Source: Diorhabda sublineata (Eukaryota > Arthropoda > Insecta > Coleoptera > Chrysomelidae). Taken from it: 64,000 nucleotides of DNA. The notes beneath the pieces are model-generated. The model saw only the letters and a list, made by a program, of their open reading frames with translations, searched no databases and was not told the origin of the DNA. The translations under genes were made by a program, and so were the position numbers. Where the stretch lies: positions 13,137,312-13,201,311 of the forward strand of contig NC_079483.1 in NCBI RefSeq assembly GCF_026230105.1. The letters are read 5' to 3'. This document shows, one piece after another, positions 35,264 to 48,619 of the stretch. The stretch's first letter is position 1; the number at the start of each line of letters is the position of its first letter.

Positions 35264-37929
35264 TACTGCATCTGACAAAAACATATGACAAAGATTTTAG
35301 GTCTCTTCTGTTTCGAAATTAATTTTTTTTTAATAATTTTTGGGAGATTGATAAAAAATTGACTATCAAAATATTTTGAGTTGAAATGCTGACTACATTT
35401 TGGGAGAAGAATAATACCAAGTTATCACACATTTCTAAAAAAGTTTTCTTGTTGTAATAAATGAACTTTCAAATTTATGTTTATATTTAAAACATGTACA
35501 TATCCAAATTACAGTATCACAAAATATGAAAATTTGAGATTTATTATGAAAGAAAAAAATAAATTTGGAAATACATTGTAAGTTGTAATCTAGGATAAAA
35601 ATATAAGTATAATAATAACCTGAACAAAACGTGCTATTATTTATTAATAAGGTGAAAATAACAATGGAAGAAAATATATATTTTCAAAATAAATTGCATA
35701 CAAAAATTGCTAATTATAGTATATATTAAATAATTCATATCAAGCAATTAAACCTAATTTCAATAAATTTTATCACTTGAACTTCATAATAAATCCATTG
35801 TATTACTATTGTTCATAGGCAGCAGCCATCTATTAAAACGTTTATACGGATTTGAAAAAAAAATGCATTATTACTTTAATATATTCGCAACTAACACTAT
35901 ACATAAACAAGAGGACACAAAAGCACAATTACAACACAACGATAATGAATCAACAAGAGAAACTGTATACCGACATTAAATTATCCAGTTTTGTGGGTAC
36001 TTATGCTGGCAGATCGATCTAGGGCTGTTAACTTTAGAAAATTAATTTAACCTTTGGTCATCAGTGTGAAACGCCTATAAAATAATTAGCTTGTGCTAGT
36101 ATAGAAGTAAAAGCTGACGGTATATAATAAATGTGATGACTCCACGGAAACACAGATGATAATAAGATGATGTATTCCTATTAATAATTCATTGATTGTT
36201 TGTTCTAGTATTCCTTGATAAAAATATATTTGTAATTTTAAGTTTGTTTTTAAAAATCCAAATTCGAAGTTTTTTTCTAGACAAGAAAATATGTCTTTGC
36301 TTACCTAGAGTTATATTAAAACATTCGCGCTTTTCGTAATTTGATATATCATGAGGATCACTTATCAACTGATTATGGATCCTAGCCCAGAACCAGATTT
36401 TGATCACAGTTACCGGACGTCGCGTTTAGTTTTCAGTGGAAATTTAAAATCATGGTTGATGGTTGTTAACCTTCCATGATATTCATTCATAGTTTATTTC
36501 AGAAAGGTATAGAGTAATAAAACCTCAGAAGGTATGCAAGAACCACAAAGTGTCCCAACGAATATTTAAGCCACTTTCATAGTTTGGCATTGATTTCATT
36601 GTAAAATTCTTTCTTTTTATCAAGTGCAGGTAGTACCACCCGGTACTAATACAACATTTTTGGTACTGTATAAACTTCATTAATCCACGTCACGTCAAGA
36701 TAAAAGATTTCCTTCTGCTCTGTTTTGTACTGCTTTATATTTCTTAAGTATTTTCCTTTTCCCAGGCAAAATCCATATTTCTCAAAGTGGTTCATAAAAG
36801 TTTTATGGTTATCAACAGAATACTGTCATCCTGGCCAAGTCTGCCTGGACTTTTCTTGGGAGGTTCCACTTGGCCTGCTATCTTTCTCCCCCGCAATAAT
36901 TTAAAAACGATGGACTTTCCAACTCCAATCATTCGGGAATATCAGTCGACAGTTTCTTGTACAGTAAATTTCGGGTAATCGTATTTTATGCATATGGTGT
37001 ATATTTAAAATAATAAATTTTTCATTCACTGATAGTGGAGAATTATTGGAACATCTTTTCGTTGGTGTAAATGTCGCCATTTTTTACTAATTTTACAATA
37101 CTATGAACACTATTTACGGCTTAACAGCAAATACTGATGCGTTAAACTAAACAAATATACTTATAAAGGTCTAAAAATTTGCCCTTACGGCGCATGGTTA
37201 AGCCGAATATGAAATAGGGTTGGAATTAGGCAGAGGTACTAATAGAAGATTAAACCGGACCTGTTAAATGCAAAACGTAACAGTGCAATCTATTACCTAA
37301 GTAATCCCTACACAATATTTCGATATTGACACTTCAGGCCAGAAAACATACTTTTCCTAATTCTCTTACGCAATTACTTGAAATTTTAATATTACAAATA
37401 ATACTATTTCAAGACCTACACCTATGGCCGACACCGGAATTGAGCCGAACTGGACGCAATTCCTCATTTTATTTCTTTATACCTTTCTGGAATAGACTAT
37501 AGTTGTGATCATTTTCCGAACAGCAATGAATGATCCGGGTTAGTTTCCGATCATTCAGATCATGAGTGGGTCATAGTTTGGAAAAATCCTAGATCTGTGG
37601 TTAATGGTGTAGTTAATGGTGTAGATCACACAATTGCATTAATGCCAAGCTTTTTTTTCTGAAGTGGAAGTTTTACGAGAGTAGGGACTATCAATATGAA
37701 AACTGACATAAAGCTGAGCTCAAATTAAGTTGAGGTGGAGAGCGATTGATTATAGACTATGAATTTAATTCTAAACATTACACTACACATCTATGATAAG
37801 AATTTCTCTATGATGAACATTTCTACTTCATATGTCATCAATCCTATGGTTATTATATTTGAGGGTTAGGCAAATGTCAACCGGTGTATGTGTACTTTTC
37901 GTTTTATTCATATAGTTCAAAATAACACA

Positions 37930-38114
37930 ATGGAAAGAGATATTGAACAACTAAACTCTGCTTTAAATGCAGTTAAAGTTTTAAGATCTAATGTTAGAAG
38001 TGTTTTTGAATCAGTAAGTAATGGTTTGAGAGCAGATCATGGGGACGAGGGAAAAGAAACCAAATTTTTATATGAACTTCAAGAATTATTGACCACAGTT
38101 AATAATAATCTCAG
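37930..38114 (+). CDS. MED27: MED27 exon 1
   Basis: MERDIEQLNSALNAVKVLRS to LLTTVNNNLR, an amphipathic helical N-terminus. Ends phase 2 at GTAATA. Confidence 0.93.
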
Positions 38115-41100
38115 GTAATAAAAACTGATTTGGAATTAGGAAGACTAATAGGTAATTATTTAAAATAACAAGACCATGGTTCATGACAGTTAATAATTAA
38201 TTGGGTTGAATTACCATTATATTATCGGTTTGCTGAATGAAGCTTTGTAATTCCTATACTTTAAAATTTTTCCTTTACTATAAAATAAATCTATAACTGC
38301 GTTTAATCATCGTTTTTGACGTTTTATAAGTATATCGATTTCAGAATTGCTCTCGTGATCTGAAGAAATAGAGCTAATTTTAATGTTACTATGTGCTACA
38401 TCCTCCATACAAAGCAGAATAATGTTTATTTTTTTCAGACACATTCAAGTGTATATTTTGTATACATTTTTATTTGTAGAAAACTGGAATTGTGAATTAA
38501 AAAGAAGATAATCAGGAAAGGGAATACTTGATTTAGTTTTAAAATAAATTTTTCGAAGTAATATCTATATGATAGCATATATTATTATAGACGTTTACAG
38601 AAATATTAGTCTGACAAACGAAGTATTTATTTACTTTAAAAGTAATGTCCGACCCAGGGGGACGATTTATTTTTTTTTAATTACAAATACATAGTGTATG
38701 TGATAAGCACAACCAATATAATGCATCATCAAAAGCATAACTGAAAGATGAATGTTCTAAACTGACAATTACACTGCCTAGCAAAAAAAACTGTTAAAGC
38801 TGTAGCATTCAGTTAAGAAAATCACTAATCAAATTATTCAAAAAATTCTTCGTGGTGGACAGCATGTAAATGTTTTATTGAGATTTTTGCCAAACTGAAT
38901 GACCACTACACTGTTTCATATTATTAGAAGTTCAAACTGATTCATCATCAATGTAAACTGTCTACTACATTATGTTAATTTATCTTTCTGTGTCTTCAAA
39001 AGATTTATGACAATTTTGTAAGGTGAATTTGCATAGAAGAGTAAAAGAGATGAATTGTGGATCAGATATGAGAATAGCTAGGGCAGTAACAGTAAACAGA
39101 ATATATGAGAATACTGTGATACAAAATCGAGAGAAATAAAAAGATTGTTAAATTTATAATAATTGTTATACAGTATATCGTTCATTTTTTTAGTTATTTA
39201 TATCATAATTTTAAACAATACAATTGATTGTACTAACATACATATTCATATTTTGCTTCTTTATTGCTAATTATGAAATTTTTGAAAAATTATACATAAT
39301 CAGGTTCCTTTTGTCGAAATATTATGTATTATGGTGGAAAATGCCCCAATATGTAAAAATAAAGAAACCAGTTTGTTAATTTACTTATTTGGTGAAATAA
39401 AATATGTTCACTCAATATTTCCCGATAACTCTTTGATCTGTCATTAAAATCATGTTTGGAAGAATCGAAAACATAACATCATCACCATTGTTGATATTTA
39501 TAATCAGTTCATCAGAGGTTAATCATATATAATCATTGAGATTTGTAGTTACCATTATAAAATATGTGTGTGTTATAAAATAGCACCTAATGATAGTTTT
39601 TTATTAATATTGTAGAGATGTGGAAAATGCAGTAGCCAATTTAACACCACCACCTGGTGCTTTTAGTCTAGGTAATACCACATTCTTGAGTCAAGAAACA
39701 ACCCAAGAAAGACAAGCTCTGTATGGGCAATTAGTAAACAGTTACAAATGGACAGATAAAGTAAGTTTTATTGAATGCCATATAAATGAAACTCATTCTT
39801 ACAACCAATACTCTAAATTTTAACAAACTTGAAATATAATTAGTTAGCTACATTATGGATACTTGAAATTATTCAAATTCAAGGATACTTTGTTTACTAT
39901 TGATATTGTGATATTTGCTTTTATGAAATAACTTTACTGTATCTTCAAATATTGAAGAAATAATGACAATAGTTATATCTTTATTTTGATTTGGCCATGT
40001 GGTGAAACTGGTTGGTACATAGATATGCCATTTCAAGGTGTGACTTCAATCCAGTCATAAATGCTGGAAAACATACTCAACAACTTTTTGTGGACGTATT
40101 GAAGGAGATAGACTAAAGTACATCCGGAGGGAGCAAGTTTAATTGTGTGTGGAAACATATATAGGCTAACAGATGCTTTACGTTTGAGGGCTGAGCAGAA
40201 AAAGTTGAGAGTAGGTCGGATTGTAGTTTTGCCTTGTTCATCTCAATCCTTTCTGTGTTTGCATGGACAATGGAAAATGTAAAAAGGATTTTCCAAAATC
40301 TTTCATTGACGAAACAAAAGAAAGGCGGTACTGGAAAAAGATTTGTCTATAGGTGTTTAATTAAGAGTTGCATCAATATTGGAATGCAAGCTATATCTGT
40401 AGTATGAACGGGGATTGCTGCTATGTTACTTCCCCATGGTCGTACAGTTCACAGCCGATTCAAATTACCACTAAATTTACATGGCTTAAAAGTTATTAGT
40501 AAGGAAGCCGCCATAATTCGTTCCGCAAAGTTGATCATCTGGGATGAGGCACCTATGGCCAACAAACATTCTTTGATGTGTATTAATCGACTATTGAAAG
40601 ATATAATGGGTAATAATGTACCATTTGGTGGAAAATCTTCATAATAGGAGATTTTCGGCAAGTGTTACCAGTTGTACCTCATGCATCTAGAGCTGCTACA
40701 GTACAGAACTCAAAATAATTTTCAACTCTATGGCCACTTTTCAAAGTTTTCAAACTCACCAAAAATTTGAGAGCTAGCGATGATGAATGCGAATTTGCTT
40801 TCTTTCTTCTCTTTCTGCTTGAAATTGGTAATGGTCAGTAGAAGTGCTGACCTTCCAAATTTCAAGGTTATTTCCGGTATTTCCCTTCTACCAATCCGCT
40901 AGACCAGCGCGGATTCCGGTCGGGACTTAGAAGAATATTTCTACTTACAATGGTATTCCTTGGTTGACTTCTTGCTTCGATGAGGACGACGGAACGACTT
41001 AGCTTTTCGACAAGTTAAAACTGTAATACTAAAAACTCGCTTCTAAGCGTAATAAGTGATTGTGAAAATAATGAGTGAGTTAGTTTTTACATAAAATGTA

Positions 41101-44100
41101 ACTCTTGATTTTTGATTGAATAAAATAATCTATCTCAAATTTTTACATTGCAAGATTTCAAAGAGGCTACATATTTAAAGAGAAATGTTATTGGAAAGTA
41201 CAGTGAAAATGGTTGCTTGACAATTACTGATAGTTGAGCTAGTAAGTAGTAGCTTCAAAAAAATCGTGAGGACAAATTTCATACAGTGGCTTCTGATGCA
41301 TACTGAAGATAATTATTTAATCAAACAAACCACTGATTTCTAGATACGTGAGTACAGTGCAGTGGCTGGAAATATACTCGCAGCCAATTCCTTCAACAAG
41401 ACCTACAAAACTTACAGTACAACAAAGAGAAGGAAAACACAGACCAGTCAACATAATGTCCAGCCAGAGTAAGTATATAGCAAGCAAATCGATTAGATCA
41501 TTTCATTCAATGTAGGTTGTGAATTTTTTATCATAAGAATTGAATTATTGATTGTGTTCTAGTGATGATATGGTTCTAGAAAAACTTTTTAATGAGAATA
41601 ATTGGATAGATAAGTACTTGAAGGGGAAAATATAACAAAAATTATCAGCTTATGCTGGATAGAGTGGAATTATAGTTATCTTAAGAAATTCGGTAAATAA
41701 TATAACGGATATGTAATGGTCGTTCATAGAAGTATGTTGAAGAAGTTATCTTGTCATTTTTTTCAATTCCTGTTTATCTTCACATTACTATCGGGATTCA
41801 GATTCTGCTTATTTTTTGCGGATAGTATGGTTTGTCTGAGTTGTACTCAATATAAGTTAGTTTATTACCAGTAAAGGCGAATTTGCGTCAAACAGTTCCA
41901 TCTCGAAGGCTGCCGACTTTTTGATAAAAAACTGACCATATTACAGCTTCCTCCTGGAAAAAGGTTGACTCTGCGGTCGACTTGTGTTCGATGAACGGAC
42001 TCGACCTTACAATTGTAAATTGGCGACAGTGTATCATACTTATTTTTGACCTTCAAATATTTTCCACCCTCTCGCAAATAGAATATCGAAAAGATAATGA
42101 TTCACAATTGAATTATTGATGTTAGATATAAACATATTTCAATTCTATAGAAATAAAACTTCTCTAAAATTTGGATAGCCATTTTCATATATTCATAGAC
42201 GAAATTTCAACTTTGATGTCGCCTACATTAGATAGTCAAACTAGCCAGATACTTCCACATTCCAATTATCAAATACATTTATTCACACAATTATATTGAT
42301 AAATATTTCTTTCTGTTACAGCGTAATAGAAAATTTAATTACTAGCATTGATCGTCTTTTTCCTGATGTTACTTTTACCACTAACAGACCATTAGTACCA
42401 AATCCAGTTATTCAGGTAAGGATGTAGTAGTAGTTCATAATCAAATTTGTTAAATATTAGTTTACAAAAATTTAGATACTCTTCAATTTCAAAATTATTA
42501 ATACAAAGATATTTTAAATTTGTTGTTCCTAAATGGCCGACGTGGACCTATAGTTGATTTATCGGTTGATATAACTACTCAATAGTTGGACATACTAAAG
42601 TGATACACTCATATCTATTTAACCAAGAAAACCCACCAATACACCAAAACACTTATTGTTGAACTTTCAAAAGTACAAAAACGAAAGACTTACTAACAAC
42701 TCTTCATAATTTCTCTACTTAACAATAATTGTAATAACACAAACTTAATCAAATATCCAAAAGACACTAAACTGTATCATAAATTGTGAACAACTGACAT
42801 ATATCGCTAATAACCTTTGTTGTTGATGCAACAATAAATAAAAAAAAAATTATATTCTTTTCTTCGTATAATTATAATAACCTGATATTTCAATTATTCT
42901 AATTATTTGAAAAATAATTGAAGAGAATATTTAAAATATAGATATGGTTGCAGTACTCTAGTTGAAGGAAATTAATTTTTTTGTTTAAAAAAAACTATCT
43001 ACAATCGAGATCTAATAAAATCTATTGTTCTATGCTCTCTAAAACAATATCACTAATTATCATTTTGGTTTTTAGACTATATAGAAATATAAGTTCCTAA
43101 ATGAGGATACACAGCTATTGAAAAAGCATAAATTACATTAAAAATAATTATCATGAAAAATGATTTATTTGTATTTTTAGGTACTACTTGGCAGGGTATT
43201 GAAAGCTATTATAGCATTCAAGGGATTGATGATTGAATGGGTAGTGGTGAAAGCACATGCGGAATCTAATGATTTGTGGACAGAATCACGTTATAAAGTT
43301 TTCAGGAAAGTTACAGAAAATTGCCATGCTGCGATGTGTCACTTTCATTCCCCATTAATGCCAGAGTTAGCTATTAGGTCATTTATGGTAAGATTTCTCA
43401 TAACAAATATTCAAATTTGTTCCACCTGTTATTTTAGTAATTTCTTTTAAATTTGCTCCGGGATGTACTAAGGTATTTACAGCACAGGAGCAATTTGAAT
43501 AATTTTATTTGTTTTTGTTTCTATTCCGATACTTTGGAATGTTTACGTCTCTACATCACAAAATATATTCAGACAGGATCGCTAGTAAAACTGTAACTTC
43601 ATGGAGCGATCATAAAATCTTCGGTTTTTGCCCTAGTAATGAAAATGATTGCGTCAAAAATTAGCCAAATTAATCTGATAAGTTCAATGGAAGTTATATT
43701 AATAGAATTATATTACTATTCTATAAAAATATTGCGACATGTACACTACTTTGAACAATTAAAAATATACGAATGACTTCTACGAATCTCACAGGTGTTC
43801 ATTAAGACTTTGTGAAAACTAAAACGACAAACTTGATAACGCTTTCTCTTATTAAGTGAATAAATTAGTTAGCTGAATTCTACTGATTTACTAGTTTATA
43901 AAAGTATATGAAAATTATCAGTGTACAGAAAGACCTCCTATTAGATCGGAGGTTTCATTTTTGTTGGACGCCTCAATGGATCAAAATTAACACTGGACAT
44001 CAGATTTGTTAATTTTCCATAGTAAATTCATTTATCTTTCCTTTGCATTTAAAATCCCCTCTGCTTTCCTTATTGCCGTTAAATACTTTCAAAAGGTAGT

Positions 44101-44802
44101 AATTTAAACATTCATCTCCAATAATTTCGGTAGCATAGAACAATAGTATCTATACCAAAAAAGACCTGAATTAAAACTCCACTTTATTGCCAGTTTAAGG
44201 TCGCAACAGCTCTTAATATTTTTGTAACACGTTATTTTATCTAAATTTATGTTGAATTCAACCCATTAGAAAAGAAAAATATTGTTCGGATAATGCATAT
44301 ATTAACTAAATTTAGCAGCTTAATGAAAAAAATTCTAATTCATCTGAACAAATATCCAATGTAAAAACCTTTTGTGCAACCTCTACCGTCACTTTTCCAA
44401 AGAGACTGTCTCATTTTCTTCTGATTTCTACTTTACTTTTACAAAGAGGTTGAGAAGTAACAAATATAGACTATTTTTTTTGCTATATTTGTAAGTTAGA
44501 AGAAGAATCGGATATCCGATTTATTTCTTCCATTGTCGCCTTATGAATTCTAATTAAAATATATTATTCATGAAAACTGGTATTGCATTCAGTGAAACAT
44601 TTTATTTGTATTTATATAAAACAATGAGTAATTCTAAAATACATATTCTAAAATGATGTTTTCTTTTTAGCATTGGTTTCATAGTTATATAAGTCTTTTC
44701 AACGCCCCATGTAAAAGATGTGCAAACCATCTCAACAACAATTTACCTCCCACATGGAGAGATCTCAGAACTTTAGAGCCATATCATGAAGAATGTAAAT
44801 AA
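37930..44802 (+). CDS. MED27: Mediator complex subunit 27
   Basis: Nuclear Mediator subunit linking transcription factors to RNA polymerase II. Six exons: 37930-38114, 39616-39760, 41344-41468, 42322-42415, 43181-43387, 44671-44802. Together 888 bases encode 295 residues; the human protein has 311. The N-terminal coiled region (MERDIEQLNSALNAVKVLRS) is followed by YKWTDK, a basic linker (TTKRRKTQTSQ), ITSIDRLFPDV, the VLLGRVLKAIIAFKGLMIEW block and the C-terminal zinc-like tail CKRCANHLNNNLPPTWRDLR ending HEEC. The small third exon is too short and broken to stand out, but phase and the family linker confirm it. The ATG is the first in frame. AATAAA lies 63 bases after the stop. Confidence 0.95.
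39616..39760 (+). CDS. MED27: MED27 exon 2
   Basis: Completes a split Arg codon. Encodes VENAVANLTPPPGAFSLG and ends LVNSYKWTDK in phase 0, matching the conserved LLQAYKWSNK site. Confidence 0.93.
40060..40760 (+). mobile_element. Decayed Helitron (PIF1-type) helicase in MED27 intron 2
   Basis: Same strand as MED27. HTQQLFVDVLKEID-like sequence at about 40073 is followed by GIAAMLLPHGRTVHSRFKLP, KLIIWDEAPMANKHS (helicase motif II with DEAP) and FRQVLPVV. The family motif GDFRQ is present but separated by a one-base frame break at about 40640. Upstream stops and the missing Walker A and replication-initiator part show it is a dead fragment. Confidence 0.85.
41344..41468 (+). CDS. MED27: MED27 exon 3, basic linker
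   Basis: Acceptor TTTCTAG, donor GTAAGT, phase 0 in and 2 out. Encodes IREYSAVAGNILAANSFNK then a Lys/Arg-rich TTKRRKTQTSQHNVQP. It restores the frame between exons 2 and 4, which otherwise do not join. Confidence 0.88.
42322..42415 (+). CDS. MED27: MED27 exon 4
   Basis: DVIENLITSIDRLFPDVTFT, matching the DDVISRIDRMFPEM region. Phase 2 in, 0 out. Confidence 0.93.
43181..43387 (+). CDS. MED27: MED27 exon 5
   Basis: VLLGRVLKAIIAFKGLMIEW, LWTESRYKVFRKVTENCHAA and MPELAIRSFM, the conserved core of the Med27 family domain. Confidence 0.94.
44671..44802 (+). CDS. MED27: MED27 exon 6, C-terminal Cys/His tail
   Basis: HWFHSYISLFNAPCKRCANH and NLPPTWRDLRTLEPYHEEC then Lys and TAA. The CxxC and HxxxC arrangement is conserved in the family. 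Confidence 0.95.
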   Translation, partial: HWFHSYISLFNAPCKRCANHLNNNLPPTWRDLRTLEPYHEECK

Positions 44803-44864
44803 CAGTTTATTAACTTCTAGGCTTAAATTAAGATTTAGTTTTCATGTTTTTTTTAACATTTGTC

Positions 44865-44870
44865 AATAAA
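44865..44870 (+). terminator. Polyadenylation signal of MED27
   Basis: AATAAA, 63 bases after the stop codon, in a T-rich context. Confidence 0.6.
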
Positions 44871-45399
44871 ATAGGTTGAATTTTTTTTGTTCATATTTAA
44901 TTAATAACGCAATATACCAGATCAACAACTACATATTCACTGAGTGAAGCATGAAACTGTATATATGTGAAGTGTTGAATTTCACATTCATTGCAGATAA
45001 CACAATTTTGGCGTTTACTACTACAGAAACATAAAAGCCCCCAGGGATATTAATTCAAATAGGAGACTTGCAAATTCTTGTAAAGTTGCAGAAGAATCAA
45101 GTTCTATTGTGAATGATGTAAGAAATAATTTATTTGAATTATTTATTTTGATCTTTTAGATTTCGAAATTAAAGGAACGGGCTCTTGTTTAGGCAACCAA
45201 AACAAAAGCTGCCACTGGATGTTGATTAACAACACTATCATTAACAGTATTCATATTTTTTGCATTGCAAAAGGTTTTTAGCCCCTTTAAACCATTATTC
45301 ACTATCTACTATCCCAAAAGTAAATATTGGTTGCCATACCTCGTACCTGAAAATAAACATGTTTGCTTAATTAGTAAGCATGCTTCTCCAATTTCAGAA

Positions 45400-45660
45400 T
45401 AGATGTTGCACGGCTATTCGCGGAACACGGAGTACGACCTTTAACTACCTACTCCACGTTCAGAATTAGTTAAGGGCTCAATATTTTACAATGCAAAAAA
45501 ATGCACAATTGCTTGCCAATTGAAATCAAATCGATATCATCTTTTCCTGCATTCCGCAATAATTTGAGAGCATATTTACTAGAAAGGGCGTTTTACTCTG
45601 TAAACGACTTTTTGCTAAGCACTTATATACGACTTATATAATAATTATTACCTATGACTA
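45400..45660 (+). mobile_element. LINE C-terminal relic
   Basis: CLPIEIKSISSFPAFRNNLR followed by AYLLERAFYSVNDFL matches the common C-terminal end of insect non-LTR reverse transcriptases. The preceding SELVKGSIFYNAKK is in a shifted frame. It lies between MED27 and the torsin-like gene. Confidence 0.6.
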
Positions 45661-46232
45661 TTCTGTCAGGTAGGTGAACTATTCGAACCATGATAATAGT
45701 TTCTGAAAAGCCGCCAAGTTGGTTGATATATTTAAAAACAAAATTTTCATGAATAAATTGAAAAACTTCATATAAATTTAAAAAACAAATAGCCTTTTAA
45801 TGAAAGTGCTTATTTGGAGGTTAGGAAATAAAATTCTTGAAATACATATTCAAGAGAGTACTTTTTCATACACCATATAGGTGCATTGTATAGGTAGTTT
45901 GTGGTGTTTATTTATCGAGGATTACTGTCGATGCATACACATAACGTTCCTTTAGCTTATTATAGTTCCTTATATACTATATATAATTAAAAACATTGGA
46001 ATGGATAAGAGGTTCCAGGAATTCCTATTCGCTATACTGCTCATTATCAATTTTTCCACTCGTTCTGACGTAAAATGCATAATTTCTCGTTTTTCTATGT
46101 TCCGTGCACTATTGGTGTGATTTGTTTGATAAAACCGACAAGAACAAAGTTGCCTTCAAATTTTATCACTTAAACTTTATAAACCATGTTTATCATTAAT
46201 TCAACGGTCTCGTTAACTATAGTTAGAAAAAA

Positions 46233-46446
46233 ATGTCAGATTTTAATATATTAAATAGATCACATTCCGAATCAGACATCTACGTATCTCAATTTAACAA
46301 TTTAACTGTAAGTTCTCTCGACAAAAAAATTTTTAACAATTTTCGTAGTTCTTGTTCATCTATTGTGAGACGAATTTATATGGAAGAAGTATTTTGTTCT
46401 AATGGAAAACAAACTGGAAACATGATTAGGAGATATAGTTTAATAG
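46233..46446 (+). CDS. Torsin-4A-like exon 1
   Basis: MSDFNILNRSHSESDIYVSQ to RRYSLIG. Ser/Asn-rich, no signal peptide. Ends phase 1 at GTAATT. The codon split with exon 2 restores Asp-Met-Glu-Tyr. Confidence 0.65.
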
Positions 46447-48619
46447 GTAATTAATTTCTGTATCTATTGATATTATATTAAGGAATCTCAACATGGGTAC
46501 CAATACATTTTTCATTGTGGTATTATATTGACTTATTTTATACATTTGCTAAATTCCCATGACAATAAAGTAGGTAATTTTGAATATAGTTGATGCAACA
46601 GGGTAAATAAAAAATATATATTACTATAACAGTATATATAGTAAGGAAGAATCACAAAAATTATATCAAATATTGAAGACTCTCTTGGGAAATTGATGTA
46701 TAAATCTTGAAAGGTCTTTTTAGAAGATAACTTTGATCTATATATTTCCCTACCATAACATAGTTGTCTCCCAACTCATTATCTACTGATTTTTTATGCT
46801 TTTGCTCATCCACCTTAATAAAGACTCAAATTTTAGCACTATCATTTTATTTTTTATTGCGTAAAAGTAAGTAATATACTGTATGTTTCAAAATGATTAC
46901 TATACTATTATTAAATATTACATTAAAATTACAGTTATACCTAATTGAATGTCTAAACATAAAAACACCTTAATCAGTCTCTTTTGTTGGCACCAGTGAG
47001 CATGCACACATGTTAGAAAGCACTAGTAGCAAAGATTACTAAAGAACAGAAAGACGTTTCACAGCTTCCAAGATGGTACTGTACAACTTACCTTCTGTAT
47101 GAAGTTCAATTGTGATCTATCAAGTGGCACTAACATCTGTGGAGTACAGAATAACCAAGAGTGCAGATAGCATTGAGCCAATATGAGAGGTTTTTTACAT
47201 ATACCTCTAAGAGATCTGTTCGAAAAGCTAGTTGTGGTTCATCAATTCTTGAAAAGAATGTTTGGAGAATTTATGCAGTTGTTGCACAGCCATAAGGGGC
47301 TTGTTTCCCATAGCCTCCAAAGTCAACATACCTTATATCATACTTACTGCCTATAGTGGTTCACAAAGGATAGTGTGATACCTTCACTATCAGAAGCAGT
47401 TCTTGGGAAGAACTATTTATCGTTTTGACACGTGCCATGTGATAAATGTTTAATGTAATAACTATGCAGAGTTAAATCCTCCGTATTAATTTGGTAACAC
47501 TTATATTTGTAATTAGGCAGTACAGTTTAATTCAAAGAATTAAATTCCAAATGGAAATATGATATTATTTCTGATTTTTCAGATATGGAATATGCCCCTA
47601 AAGAAAGAAAACTAGAAGAAAACAATGACGAGGCTGTTGAAGAGGTTCCAATGGAAGTGGATATTTCATTTTCTAATGAACAATTTTCAAATATAATGGA
47701 ATCAGATGAGTTAGTCTCTCTACCAAGATTAAGAAAAGTTAATGACTTTGAACATAATGATGAAACTGACTGTGATAGTATGCATATTCTACCAGAACGA
47801 ACAAAACCCAGAGTAATTCACATTAATCCTATTAAAAAGATCTATAAATGGAATATACCAGTTTTCGTAATTTTTATAATAATTAGTATTACATGCCTAA
47901 TTTTTTCCACAAATCTTACTATTTTTACGGTAAATAGTGAAATTCAACTAGAAAATATTAGGAATGATCTGAAATTGAATATTCATGGACACAAAAATTT
48001 AATAGACAGATTTATTCACATTTTAGATAAAAGAGAGAACTGGTCTGACAAATTACAGATCATCAGTTTCATAGGATCACAGGGAGTAGGTAAAACCTTT
48101 TTTGTAGGATTAGTGAAGGCACATTTTTCAAATCACTTATCACATGATTTATATGGCACACATTTATTATACAATAATCAAAAGCAAAAGATTATAGATG
48201 CTATCAATGATTGCTGCTTGAATTTGATAGTAATTGATGACTTAAAACTAACTGATACAGTTGATCTTTTTTCATTTGCACACTCTCTTCCTAAGAATTC
48301 ATTTATTTTATTAATTGCAATTTTCAATACTCATTATACTGGCAATGTATTAAATCCAGTTATTAATTACAATGATATAATCAAAATACGTGATGATTTC
48401 AATGATTCAGGTATTAAAAATTATGAATTGTTTGTATTTGAAGATTTTACATATGATCAAATAGAAGCCTGGGTAATAAAAAGACTTGACTCGCACAGAA
48501 TTTCTACATCAGCGCGTCAAGAAATTTTGCAAAATATTCTAAATACGCATAATATCAAACATGGATTGAAAGGGCTTCATTCTAAGATACTTCTGGAATT
48601 GGAAAAGTATAGAACATAA
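46233..48619 (+). CDS. Torsin-4A-like AAA+ membrane protein
   Basis: Torsins are AAA+ ATPases of the endoplasmic reticulum and nuclear envelope; the role of the torsin-4A branch is poorly known. Two exons, 46233-46446 and 47583-48619, join in phase to give 416 residues, close to the about 420 of vertebrate torsin-4A. An acidic N-terminal cytosolic part of about 160 residues is followed by one membrane segment (about 163-188, IPVFVIFIIISITCLIFSTN). The AAA+ part has Walker A GSQGVGKT (236-243), Walker B LIVIDD (286-291) and a sensor region LLIAIFN. Near the C-terminus the HGLKG stretch stands where torsins usually have Gly-Cys-Lys, so the redox cysteine is absent. The family call rests on membrane topology, the HGHKNLIDRFIHIL entry to the AAA+ part and the Walker boxes. 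An unrelated divergent AAA+ protein cannot be fully excluded. Confidence 0.72.
47583..48619 (+). CDS. Torsin-4A-like exon 2 with membrane segment and AAA+ domain
   Basis: Longest open frame of the window (345 codons). Acceptor GATTTTTCAG at 47573-47582. Holds the acidic region, the membrane segment, Walker A, Walker B and the C-terminal lid. Confidence 0.85.

Larger units (their letters stand above)
30404..37929. other. Intergenic region between CCBE1-like and MED27
   Basis: About 7.5 kb, AT-rich. It holds a LINE relic (31235-31690), Penelope terminal copies (32251-32316, 35176-35263) and a GC-rich foldback (33341-33670). The first exon of the CCBE1-like gene should lie in its left part but was not identified. 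The open frames at 31720-32067 and 36787-36978 are unrecognised. Confidence 0.5.

Noticed and set aside
40835..41143. Possible solo long terminal repeat after the Helitron relic
   Set aside because: An AATAAA-like end and T-rich tail, but no clear paired ends or target duplication visible.
42540..42850. A-rich end resembling a truncated LINE 3' tail in a MED27 intron
   Set aside because: Only the poly-A-like end supports it; no family sequence recognised.
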